Shown in pieces: positions 26,089 through 37,497 of a DNA stretch of 64,000 bases. Source of the stretch: Clavelina lepadiformis (Eukaryota > Chordata > Ascidiacea > Aplousobranchia > Clavelinidae). The notes under the pieces were generated by a model. The model was given only the letters and a program-made list of their open reading frames with translations. It was not told the origin of the DNA and did no database searches. How positions within the stretch are numbered: the first letter of the stretch is position 1; every line of letters begins with the position of its first letter. The position numbers and the translations under genes are program-made. The DNA lies in the NCBI RefSeq assembly GCF_947623445.1, contig NC_135244.1, positions 10,106,001 to 10,170,000 of the forward strand, given 5' to 3'.

Positions 26089-29000
26089 ATGGCCGTTAGA
26101 CAAAATATTTGGCAAAGGCGAAAAATGTCAAATGGTTATTGTGGTTTGCTTTATTATTTCTACCTTTTATTTTTGTTGACGACAATGTTTGCGATGACAC
26201 ACGGAAAAAGCTTGAAGAATGATGGAGAATTTTTCTATAACTGCTTAAAACATCGAAACAGGTAAGTTTTCTTTTCTGTAATACTGTAATAGAATCTATA
26301 GTTCAAAAGGTTTTCAATGTCAACGAGGTGTGAATTTGCATACTTACCACATCACTGCTGTTCAAGTAATGATAAATGGGTTCAGTTTGAAATAAGGTAC
26401 TTAATTCGACACAGCATTGATAGCCGAGTGGTTTTCAAGTCCATTTTCCGAAGTTGCGTTATAGCAAGCATTTACCAACGTCATAGCCTAACTGCATGGT
26501 TGTCTGCTTCACTCTGCTTCATTTAATGTGTATTGCAACTTACCAAAGATCACTTATCCTGTGTCAATTAAAAATTCTTGTGCAGTCCCCAATGGATCAA
26601 TACATTGGTTGATAACAGAGCTAGAAAATGTCTTCGGTTTCTAAAAAGCATCAGATCTTCTGTTACCCAGGGTAAGTTATGTAAAAACTGAAGTTCTATT
26701 TGTTATAGCTGAATGAAATTTATATTCCTTCACATGTAATGAAACAGTAAAGAGCTGATCCTAGACCTTGGCCTCCCGTAATAGTTAAAACATGTGTGAG
26801 CTGGGAATGGTCGAGAAGTCCTTGCTTTATTATTATTAACCATTGAAGTTAACCCTATAATGCACGCAAACTGTTGTAATATTGCGATGTTTCAAACCCG
26901 TAACACCATACGTTATGGGTGATGATAGCGCTTACAAGCTCCCCGAGCAGCCAAATCGCAAAGCACAATTAATCCTCACAAGCAAACAAGCACCGTCTCT
27001 CAGCAATCAGCAGGGTGTGTAACATGAACCCAGCGATAACCCAGCTCCCTATTTCAATTATCATTCTCACTGCTTTGGAAAGCTTGTTTGCTGTACACCT
27101 TTCTATGAAAATTTAAAAGACGAAAAATCGAATTAAAATTTTAGACCAGCCTTCGAACAACGATGTACGCATACACGAGAGCAGACGAAGTGAGCTTTCC
27201 ATCTCTTCTTATCTGTCAGGTTTGCAATGTCTATATTTTTGTGAATGGGCAGTTGGCAAAAGTTGGGCACCGGTAATGATAAGTCAAATTAACCACCTAT
27301 TGTGTTAAAACAGCCTTGATAAGCTGGAGAAACAACGAAGGAAATTTGGCTGACTTGCTGCTTGACCGCACATCACCATGTCACCGCCAGTCAAAAGAAC
27401 TTCGAAAACATTGGACCAAATTTTTCATGAAGAGAAGAAATAGCGCTGCTGTTTCCCCGGCAATACTACAACATACCTGGGACGGAAATTCAGGCGAAAT
27501 AACATTTAGACCAATAAAAACAAGGCTAGTGAATCGATACATTTTGTACTATCGGCTGTAACAATTACTGTAATTCTCCTACCCATTGCAATATTAAGTG
27601 CAATTCGGATCTTCAATTTTATGCAGGTTTTCATCGAATACTTTGATTGCTGCCGAATTAGTGTTGACACGTTCAAGTCCTTCCGATATAGGAGAACTAT
27701 TCGGCCGATACAGCACTCGAGTATCACTGAAAAACCATAACGCTCGCACAGTAATGCACTCGGACTACCAGGTAGCGTATTAATATTTGTTTTCAACGCA
27801 CAATTTGTCTCTCGCTTTCGTGGACAATTTCTAACCTTTCAACACCCTACTTGCTAGAAAGTGGTGGCAAATTTTGCTTAAATTTAACAATGGGTATAAT
27901 GATAATTTTCATTCGTTATTAATTTGTCGTCTCGGTAGCCAAGCAGTTAAGACAGCTAGGCTCGGTGGTCGATACCAATCGGTGCTACCGTTGTAATTAC
28001 CTTGAAGGAAAAGCATCAATGCTTAAATGCATAAAGATTATATACAATCCATATCATTGACTAATAAACTATAAATTTGTTGCAACGAAAGTCTGCAATA
28101 TAAAAGCTTTAACATTTTAAGTTGTAGCTTATAACGGACTAGTAATGGAACGAAGTGGAAACAAGTGAGTTTATTGCAATAAGGACTCTTAATCATGTGT
28201 ACAAAATACTCATTGCAGTCTTCGTGCCCGTCTCGAGACGGTCGTTTTATGTTATTGGAAATGGAAACTGATCATCTAATTCAATGGTATCATAACAGAA
28301 GCAGAAATTTTTCACTTTCAGTCAGCGTTATTCCGAGACGACAATATACTTCTCCGCGTAAGTAAAATGTGTCAAGAACATCAGCATAAATACTATAGCA
28401 GACGCATTTTGGTTGAACTTTGTTAAATTTTTTTTACTTTTTGTAGTAGTACAGGAGCCCATAAACGTAGTTGAAAGAATTGTAGGTCTTGTCATGCATT
28501 TTGAACGTTCCTATTCTGGCCCCAACAATGACATGGATAGATCAAGGAGACTTTTGCTACAAGCCTTGACAGGTTCTCCGGACACACTTTCCAACAGCAT
28601 GAGCGGTAAATTCTTTATGTTGGCTTAGAACCATTTCCTTGCTACCGTTCGATTCGCATAGTTAATTTCTTATAAACTTATAAAACAGTGATTGCGAGCA
28701 TTTCGAAGTGTTGTATTATTCACAAACCAAGCGCTTAAATTTGACTTGACCGGCCTAATTTCTTCCGTTTTAATTTTGAACTCGTGGTTTCGGCTGTAAG
28801 CTATGTAAACCTAACGTAACCTAAGGTAAACATTGTTTGGTGCCAAATTGAAGTGCAGCAAATATGTGCAGGCGACAGTCCTGTAGAAGACACCCATTTT
28901 GGAAGATCAGCTGAAACTACGCGCCGACGCCGTTCACCAACCAGAGCATCGAAAAGAAAACGACGTCAGATAAGACACAAAAGATCTTCACCGTCATACG

Positions 29001-29470
29001 AAGCCTGTCATCTTGTTCCGTTTATCTTGAAGACTTCGTTTACTACGGTAACTAAAGTATATGTGGCGTATGCGTGTTAATTTTCTAAACTCATTTATAT
29101 GATGGTTTTCAGAATATCGGTGTATCCTGGGACCCGGTGAATGGTCCCACTCCCTGGAATATATGGGACTGTCAAGGTAATTGCAGTCATCCGATACCAA
29201 GTCACCTCGAAACGACTTACCATGCTATGGTTTTAAGCGAGGTAAATCGTGTTTACTAAAAAAGTTTCTTGTTTAATGCCAAGTTTATAAACTAAAGCTC
29301 GAAAATATCTAAGTCGAACTACTTTAATCTCCTTTTATGAACAGTCACACAGTAAACTTTGCTGCGTACCAACTGAGCATAGAACACTTCACTACACGAG
29401 GAACAACGACGATGAGATAACTTTTGAAGAATTTCCAAAGATGGTGGCCACCAAATGCGGTTGTTTGTGA
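26089..29470 (+). CDS. TGF-beta superfamily ligand, nodal-like, copy 4
   Basis: Complete, 447 residues. Exons: 26089-26261, 26586-26671, 27314-27524, 27627-27771, 28219-28357, 28447-28605, 28872-29047, 29113-29241, 29345-29470. Signal peptide, prodomain, RRRR and KRKRR sites and the seven knot cysteines are all present. Its mature domain is the most changed at the wrist: DCQGNC, HLETTYHAMVLSE, SHSKLCC and NNDDEITFEEFPKM. Exon 3 has RNNEGNLAD where copies 1-3 have RNKEGDLAD, a change shared with copy 5. Intron 3 begins GC (27525). The gene is followed 0.67 kb downstream, tail to tail, by the 3' end of a JmjC-propeller relic. Confidence 0.85.
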
Positions 29471-30143
29471 AAGTTGAAATACCTTCACTATTACAGTATT
29501 TTCAATGACAAAAAGATCTTCTTCCTACGTTTTGCAGATGAAGTGTATAATAGTCAGTAATTATTGCCTACACAGAAATTAAATCGCAAACAAAATCGTA
29601 GTTGAATTGCTTAGATTGTCATCAGTTCATCACTGTTCTTGTTGTAAATTATTTTTTGTTTCGTATGAGTTCCTTGTAGTTGTTCTTAAGTAGCACGTTA
29701 TTGCATCGTATATTTCTATATATTTTTTTGTGTTGATAAATATAATATCGAAAGATTGCTGCTAAACTTCAAAGAAAGCATTTATAGGAGAACTAACTTA
29801 TATATTGCAGAACAAATAGAAAAAACGGCGATTGTCTAAAGATTAGTTGTTTTATTGAACGTATCTTGAATTGCGTATAATATTAAGTACCAGCGAAATG
29901 AAATATATCAGGAGTCACGACAATTAAGGTTGAAAGGAAACATTGGAGCAGACACTGATTAGAATAAGCTTTCCCGCTTAACTGTCTCAAAACCAACCGT
30001 TCTACATCACTTAACCTTCAGCATTTTAGTTAAAACTCTTTTAATTTTCTTTGGGAGCATTTTTTTTTAAATTAAAGGAAAATTTAATTACATTTACAAG
30101 GACTTTTCTATAAGCAATGTAAACTTTGAATGTAAAATAGATT
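29471..30143. other. Intergenic between TGF-beta copy 4 and JmjC relic A
   Basis: Noncoding, tail-to-tail spacer, nearly identical to 37286-37497 plus 39902-40362, which separate copy 5 from JmjC copy B. It serves as the empty-site reference for the LTR insertion at 37.5 kb (GTAGTTGTTCTTAAG here). Confidence 0.7.
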
Positions 30144-30908
30144 TTACATTTGCCAAAGTCCTCCTATGCAACTTTGGTCTCTGAAACGTTTTGGAATTGT
30201 TACGCTGCTTACAATCGGCCCGCTCGTTTTTAGGTACCATTGAAGTTTTCCATTCTTACCGTCGAAAGCATATAATGTCTTATCCGTACCACCGAAATAG
30301 AGAGTGCCAAACTTGTCCATTGCCGGACTTGACATAAAATAAGCTTGTCCAATGAATTTCCAAAGCCCGATACCATTCGACGCATTCAACGCGAGTATTT
30401 CATTTTGTAATGCAACACAAAGAATGTTCCTCTTTTCGGAGAGCAACGGTGTGGACATAACGTCACTTTCGGTGCTTTTGTTGCTTGCAAAATTCCAAAC
30501 AACAGCGCGAGAATTTGCAATTTCCAGACACATAACACTACCTGAAGTCGTAACAGCATACAGATATTTTCCATTAGAAGTAAGAACTGGAGATGATAAA
30601 ACTCCATCTCCAATGTCAAATGTCCCCAGGGATTTCCCTGTTTGCATATCAATTACGTTTAAATAGTTTTCCACATCTAACACGAACAAATTGTTGCTTT
30701 CGTGATCCACCACAGGGGATGCAAATACTGGTCTTCCCATCGTGTGTGACCACATTACGCTTCCGTTGCTTTCGTGCAACATGTAAACTGATGGATCTTC
30801 TGTTGAAGTTGTTTTTATATATATTATTAATCCTGGTTTATGAATGAAAGGACTAGATCAGATTTCTGCTGGAAAGGGACCACTTTTCCTAAATAGTGAA
30901 AGCCTACC
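30144..30908 (-). pseudogene. JmjC-propeller gene copy A, 3' relic
   Basis: About 250 codons corresponding to propeller blades 4-8 of the full gene. It ends with the same QSCIGGLWQM tail as copy B and matches B almost base for base. The 5' side breaks off near 30908, where sequence shared with the copy 2-3 spacer begins, so the JmjC domain, signal peptide and first blades are gone. A TGA replaces the Trp of EIWSS near the broken end. Like B it has SLGTFD where C-F have SLWTFD. Certainly non-functional as an enzyme. Confidence 0.85.
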
Positions 30909-31369
30909 CAAACTGTTTGGGTTTGACAGCAGGAGTTAGGCTTAATTATACCAACGTTCAACTTCTTCGCTTATCACTGTAGTTCAGCGGTTCTTAACCG
31001 TTGGAAAATTCTTCCAGTACAGGTGGAAAATAATGAATTTATGCAAGTCCTTTGTAAACCAAAATAACAAACACGAAACAAGTTTGGTTGTAAAAACGTA
31101 AATGAACTTATATTACAAGTTATCGTTTTATATGCATTCTGCAGTGAGACGTTTGCATGCGGTGACCAATTTTCATCTCAACTGATGTCATGTTTCTAGG
31201 ATATTATATATTACCGAGCTCCGTACATTTGGCGTTTGTGGTACGTTTCAAAATGTATTTGCAGAGGAGTCGATGTAAGAGCATTAATTTATGGTCAAAC
31301 AAATAGACTATAGGCCTACTTATAGTAATCTTATAGTATACTACTGTAGAGATACTTTTTATTTACATT
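30909..31369. repeat. Segment shared with 17.6-18.0 kb
   Basis: Follows the broken end of relic A and parallels the copy 2-3 spacer (GGGTTTGACAGCAGGAGTTA, CAGCGGTTCTTAACCG, TATATTACCGAGCTCCG). No gene. A solo LTR interrupts it at 31370; the match resumes at 31790 and continues to about 31960. Confidence 0.55.
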
Positions 31370-31789
31370 TGTCACGGGATTATTTTTATGCACCTGTTTT
31401 GTAGACACCACATTATACACCGTCTTTTCTTTGCATTGTGTTGTTTTTGTGCATGTTCACGGTCTGCCGTATTTTACTTGTTTATGTTCTTTTACTTGTT
31501 CTTGTACACCTGTTTTTATCAAATCTCTTGTGACGTCTCACGTAGTTACCCCAAAGGCTTAATTAGTATCGTGTTTTACGTTCCACGTTGATTCCTTCAT
31601 CGCGTGAAATTTGTTTGGTGTAGTACTGTGCTCGGCTGGGCGACGGTTGTCGGCAGTTACGTTTTGGTTTTAGAGTAAGGTGGATGTTTTTATGAAAGAA
31701 AATGCCATTAAAAGTTAACAAGGCAGAACCGGCTAAGTGACTAGCCGTTAAGGCGGGAAGATTCCTGGCTAAGGAAAATCTTGGTTACA
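31370..31789 (+). mobile_element. Solo LTR, Ty3-like family
   Basis: Starts TGTCACGGGATTATTTTTAT and ends CTTGGTTACA, with TG...CA termini and a 4-base target duplication CATT on both sides. The copy 2-3 spacer has the uninterrupted target (TTTACATTTACATAC). It is 420 bases long. Its ends and inner segments match the 412-base LTRs at 37.5 and 39.5 kb in opposite orientation, but it is clearly diverged, so it comes from an older or different subfamily. Confidence 0.75.
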
Positions 31790-33542
31790 CATTTACATAC
31801 TTTATTGCGTTTTCAGCCTTGAAGAAATTGAAGGCGTCACATTAAAAACACTATGCAATAAATGTTTAATGAAAAGTTGCTGCAAAGTTTCCAATTTTGC
31901 GCTGATGCACCTCCGGTTGTTACTGTGGTGTTTGTGCATGTCACCGTTCAGTTTAGCAACCATCTTGAAAGACTTCACACGGTCATGACACCGGTATCAT
32001 CACACTTTTTTTATTGAGACGACCATCTCTGCTGCACTGATATTAAGAAAAACCCATAAATTCTTTCAAATTCGCATTTTACTTGCGTTGTGTTATATGT
32101 TCGCCGGCTGCGGTTACAACGAATTCATTAACTGACGTGTTTAGTTGGTTACGTTAAATTATGTAAAAAAAATTAGGCTTACCTGAGATCTAGCCAGAAA
32201 AGTTTAAAAACTGAAAGTGGGAAATTTGGGTTTGTTGAAAAATTGGCGTCCCGAGAAGCCATCGTTAAAAAGCGTTTTTCGTTTGTGACGGACTGAGTAA
32301 ATCGCAGATAGCTACATATGTAGATAAAGATTAATTAGCCACAGATTTTTTGCTTGCGAAACTGCACATAAGCCAACTATTTTGTTATTTTTAAGCTTTG
32401 TTTATATTGACCAAAGTTATTGTAACAACGGATGTTTGGACACAAACGTCACAACTGCAGTTTAGTTGTGTTTTTTAAATCGTTATACTTGACCATAATT
32501 TTAAAGCCATTCCTGATAAAACAATTTAATATATGATGAAAAAAAATTTTTTTAAACACTTAAAAGTTTTGTTTCGATAAACATGGAAACACATTTCACA
32601 GATTTGTCGAGCCATAGAATATAGTTTATTTTTTGCAAAATAACGTGGCATGTAATCTGAATCTTTTTCCTTGAATTTGAGGAATCCTTTGCAGAATTTA
32701 AAGTGAGGGGCAAATCCAAAAAGAAATTGCTTTAAATTAAAGAGTAGTTGTCAGTAAATATAATGGAGAATGGATTTGCACCAATGCAAGTAATAGAGGA
32801 ACAATTGAAAAGATAAATAGGGTGTTTATCTATATTAACAATTAAAACCAATAACATTATCCTCAATATTAAAAATATAAGCTACGTAGAAATGTTGCTC
32901 CCATGTTACGCAATAGCTTCGGCTTCGTAAGTTCGTTTCCACATTGAAAAACTGCTCCGCCTACGATTTAGCTGACAACGGTTTTAAAAGTTAATTAAAG
33001 GTTCATATTTTCTTTGCGTTCAAGTTTCATTATCACGTCCAGTAAAACAATAGTTTCCTTTTTATTCGCTGTTTTTGAAAAAGTTTACCTCTATTGATAG
33101 TTTGTATCATAACATCTACCAGTACCAAACATAGGCTAAAAATAATGTTATCATAAAGCCTAACAGGTTATTTTACATGTACTTAGTGTAAAACCGGTTA
33201 AGTCGTTTTTTTGAAAATTGAACCCAGTGAAAACAAGTATTTAAAATCCCGATTATTTCGCAACCCTAATACTTCATGATAACGCTTACAGTATGAAATA
33301 GTTTAATGTAGCATCTGTATAGGATATGTGCGAATTAAACTTTATATTAATTTTGGTAAAACTATAATAGTTTAAATCTAACAGTTTGTTTATCCGGCAA
33401 TGAAAGCTATGTCAGTTTTACATTTCAAACAACGTTATTTGTCACAATATAGGAATTTTTCCATTACTACAACCAAGTAATATCAACACTTGCTCTCATC
33501 AAGTCTGATTTTTATTTACGCTTGCGGTCATTAAACGTCATC
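31790..33542. other. Spacer upstream of TGF-beta copy 5
   Basis: To about 31960 it continues the 17.6-18.1 kb-like block. About 31960-32310 has no match elsewhere in the window and no recognised feature. From about 32310 it is the standard spacer (GATTAATTAGCCACAGATTT and onward) leading to the promoter. Confidence 0.5.
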
Positions 33543-33641
33543 TAATTACCACGGCGCGCCAAACGTTGTGTAATTACCATGCACGGCGCGCCAAGGCAAT
33601 GTGTGCAGTGTGGACTGCTTGTAACATACAATTATAAAAAG
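33543..33641 (+). promoter_or_regulatory. Conserved promoter block, TGF-beta copy 5
   Basis: TAATTACC, GGCGCGCC, TAATTACC, GGCGCGCC, then TATAAAAAG, starting the TATA segment 211 bases before the ATG. All four boxes have the majority sequence. Confidence 0.6.
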
Positions 33642-33842
33642 TTTGTCAAGGTTAACTGGTACTCAGTGTGGTAAACTTTGTAACTTCACAAAAGCCGTAA
33701 AGGCTGAACGTCCTTTTTCAGCGTGTTGGGATGGAAAGCATCAGGATTAAATTGCATATAATTCTTCATTATAAATCGAAGCTGTGTTCGTGCAGATATC
33801 GTTACTTGTAACCGTGTTAAAATAATAACATTTTTAGTTATA

Positions 33843-36800
33843 ATGGCCGTTAGACAAAATATTTGGCAAAAGCGAAAAATGTCAAATGGTTATTGTGGTT
33901 TGCTTTATTATTTCTACCTTTTATTTTTGTTGACGACCATGTTTGCGATGACACACGGAAAAAGCTTGAAGAATGATGGAGAATTTTTCTATAACTGCTT
34001 AAAACATCGAAACAGGTAAGTTTTCTTTTCTGTAATACTGTAATAGAATCTATAGTTCAAAAGGTTTTCAATGTCAACGAGGTGTGAATTTGCATACCTA
34101 CAACATCACTGCTGTTCAAGTAATGACAAATGAGTGTAGTTTGAAGTAAGTTACTTAATTCGACACAGCATTGATAGCCGAGTGGTTTTCAAGTCCATTT
34201 TCCGAAGTTGCGTTATAGCAAGCATTTACCGACTGACTGCCTGAAGCCTAACTGCATGGTTGTCTGCTTCACTCTGCTTCACTCTGCTTCACTCTGCTTC
34301 ATTTAATGTGTATTGCAACTTACCAAAGATCACTTATCCTGTGTCAATTAAAAATTCTTGTGCAGTCCCCAATGGATCAATACATTGGTTGAAAACAGAG
34401 CGAGAAAATGTCTTCGGTTTCTAAAAAGCATCAGATCTTCTGTTGCCCAGGGTAAGTTATGTAAAAATTGAAGTTTTATTTGTTATAGCTGAATGAAATT
34501 TATATTAAGACGTAATAAAACAGTAACGAGCTGATCCTAGACCTTGGCCTCCCGGAATCGTTGAAACATGTTTGAGCTGGGGATGATCGAGGAGTCGTAG
34601 CCGTATTAACCATTGAAGTTAAATATATAATGCAATATATGCAAGAAAACTGTTGTAATATTGCGATGTTTAAAACCCGTAAAACCATACCACAAAACAC
34701 CATACGTTATGGGTGGGTGATAGCGCTTACAAGCTGCCCGAGCAGCGCCAAATCGCAAAGTACAGTTAATCCTCACAAGAAATCCAGCATCGTCGCTCAT
34801 CAGTCAGCAGTGTGTGTAACATAAACCCAGCGATAACCCAGCTCCCTATTTCAATTATCACTCTCACTGCTTTGGAAAGCTTGTTTGCTGTACACCTTTC
34901 TATGAAAATTTAACAAACGAATAATCTAACAAACATTTTAGATCAGCCTTCGAACAACGATGTACGCATACACGAGAGCAGACGAAGTGAGCTTTCCATC
35001 TCTTCTTATCTGTCAGGTTTGCATTGTCGATATTTTTGTGAATGGGCAGTTAGCAAACGTTAGGCACTGGTAATAATAAGTCAAATTAACCATTTATTGT
35101 GTTAAAACAGCCTTGATAAGCTGGAGAAACAACGAAGGAAATTTGGCTGACTTGCTGCTTGACCGCATATCACCATGTCACCGCCAGTCAAAAGAACTTC
35201 GAAAACATTGGACCAAATTTTTCATGAAGAGAAGAAATAGCGCTGCTGTTGCCCCGGCAATACTACAACATACCTGGGACGGAAATTCAGGCGAAATAAC
35301 ATTTAGACCAATAAAAACAAGGCTAGTGAATCGATACATTTTGTACTATAGGCTGTAACAATTACTGTAATTCTCCTACCCATTGCAATATTAAGTGCAA
35401 TTCGAATCTTCAATTTTATGCAGGTTTTCCTCGAATACTTTGATTGCTGCCGAATTAGTGTTGACACGCTTAAGTCCTTCCGATATAGGAGAACTATTCG
35501 GCCGATACAGCACTCGGGTATCACTGAAAAGCCATAACGCTCGCACAGTAATGCACTCGGACTACCTGGTAGCGTATTAACATTTGTTTTCAACGCACAA
35601 TTTGTCTCTCGCTTTCGTGGACAAGTGTAACCTTTCAACACCCTACTTGCTAGAAAGTGGTGGCAAATTTTGCTTAAATTTAAGAATGGGTATAATGATA
35701 GTTTTCATTCGTTATTAATTTGTCGTCTCGGTAGCCAAGCAGTTAAGACAGCTAGGCTCGGTGGTCGATACCAATCGGCGCTACCGTTGTAATGACCTTG
35801 GAGCAAAGTATCAATGCTTGAATGCATAAAGATCATATACAATCCATATCATTGTCTAATATACTATAAGTTTGTTGCAATGGAGGTCTGCAATATAAAA
35901 GCTTTAACATTTTAAGTTGTAGCTTATAACGGACTAGTAATGGAACGAAGTGGAAACAAGTGAAATTATTGCAATAATAACTCTTAATCATGTGTACAAA
36001 ATAATCATTGCAGTCTTCGTGCCCGTCTCGAGACGGTCGTTTTATGGTATTGGAAATGGAAACTGATCACCTTTTTCAATGGTATCATAACAGAAGCAGA
36101 AATTTTTCACTTTCAGTCAGCGTTATTCCGAGACGACAATATACTTCTCCGCGTAAGTAAAATGTGTCAAGGCGATTGTTCAAGAACATCAGCATAAATA
36201 CTATAGCAGACGCATTTTGGTTGAATTTTTTGAAATTGTTTTTTTTTTTTACTTTTTGTAGTAGTACAGGAGCCCATAAACGTAGTTGAAAGAATTGTAG
36301 GTCTTGTCATGCATTTTGAACGTTCCTATTCTGGCCCCAACAATGACATGGATAGATCAAGGAGACTTTTGCTACAAGCCTTGACAGGTTCTCCGGACAC
36401 ACTTTCCAACAACATGGGCGGTAAATGCTTTATGTTGGCTTAGAACCATTTCCTTGCTACCGTTCGTATCGCTTAGTTAATTTCTTATAAACGTATAAAA
36501 CAGTGATTGCGAGCATTTCGAAGTATTGGTTTTTCACAAACCAAGCGCTTTAATTTTACTTGACCGGCCTAATTTTTTCTGTTTTCACTTTGAACTCGAT
36601 GGTTTCGGCTGAAAGCTATCTAAACCTAACGTAACCTAAGGTAAACATTGTTTGGTGCCAAATTGAAGTGCAGCAAACATGTGCAGGCAACAGTCCTGTA
36701 GAAGACACTCATTTTGGAAGATCAGCTGAAGCTACGCGCCGACGCCGTTCACCAACCAAAGCATCGAAAAGAAAACGACGTCAGATAAGACACAAAAGAT

Positions 36801-37285
36801 CTTCACCGTCATACGAAGCCTGTCATCTTGTTTCGTTTATCTTGGAGACTTCGTTTACTACGGTAACTAAAGTATATGTGGCGTATGCGTGTTAATTTTC
36901 TAAACTCATTTATATGATGATTTTCAGAATATCGGTGTATCCTGGGACCCGGTGATTGGTCCCACTCCCTGGAATATACGGGAATGTCAAGGCAATTGCA
37001 GTCATCCGATACCAAGTCACCTCGCAACGACTAACCATGCTATAACTTTAAGCCAGGTAAATCGTGTTTACTAAAAAAGTTTCTTGTTTAATGCCAAGTT
37101 TATAAACTAAAGCTCGAAAATATCTAAGTCGAACTACTTTAATCTCCTTTTATGAACAGTCACACAGTAAACTTTGCTGCGTACCAACTGAGCATAGAAC
37201 ACTTCACTACACGAGGAACAACGACGATGAGATAACTTTTGAAGAATTTCCAAAGATGGTGGCCACCAAATGCGGTTGTTTGTGA
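33843..37285 (+). CDS. TGF-beta superfamily ligand, nodal-like, copy 5
   Basis: Complete, 447 residues. Exons: 33843-34015, 34366-34451, 35111-35321, 35424-35568, 36014-36152, 36262-36420, 36687-36862, 36928-37056, 37160-37285. Seven knot cysteines and both basic cleavage motifs are present. The heel region reads HLATTNHAITLSQ, the closest of the five to the TNHA motif of Nodal and related ligands. Exon 9 is identical in protein to copy 4 (SHSKLCC, FPKM), and the surrounding introns and 3' flank are nearly identical to copy 4, suggesting recent exchange. Intron 3 begins GC (35322). Intron 1 has a short ACTCTGCTTC triplication near 34270. Confidence 0.86.
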
Positions 37286-37497
37286 AAGTTGAAATACCTT
37301 CACTATTACAGTATTTTCAATGACAAAAAGATCTTCTTCCTACGTTTTGCAGATGAAGTGTATAATAGTCAGTAATTATTGCCTACACAGAAATTAAATC
37401 GCAAACAAAATCGTAGTTGAATTGCTTAGATTGTCATCAGTTCATCACTGTTCTTGTTGTAAATTATTTTTTGTTTCGTATGAGTTCCTTGTAGTTG
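37286..37497. other. 3' flank of TGF-beta copy 5, left of the LTR insertion
   Basis: Noncoding, nearly identical to the flank of copy 4. It ends in GTTG, the left copy of the LTR element's target duplication. Confidence 0.7.

Noticed and set aside
30352-30847. Plus-strand frames opposite the JmjC-propeller genes (also at 40571, 40812, 50529, 54792, 59101, 63376)
   Set aside because: Antisense shadows of the propeller coding sequence; they recur only because the gene does.
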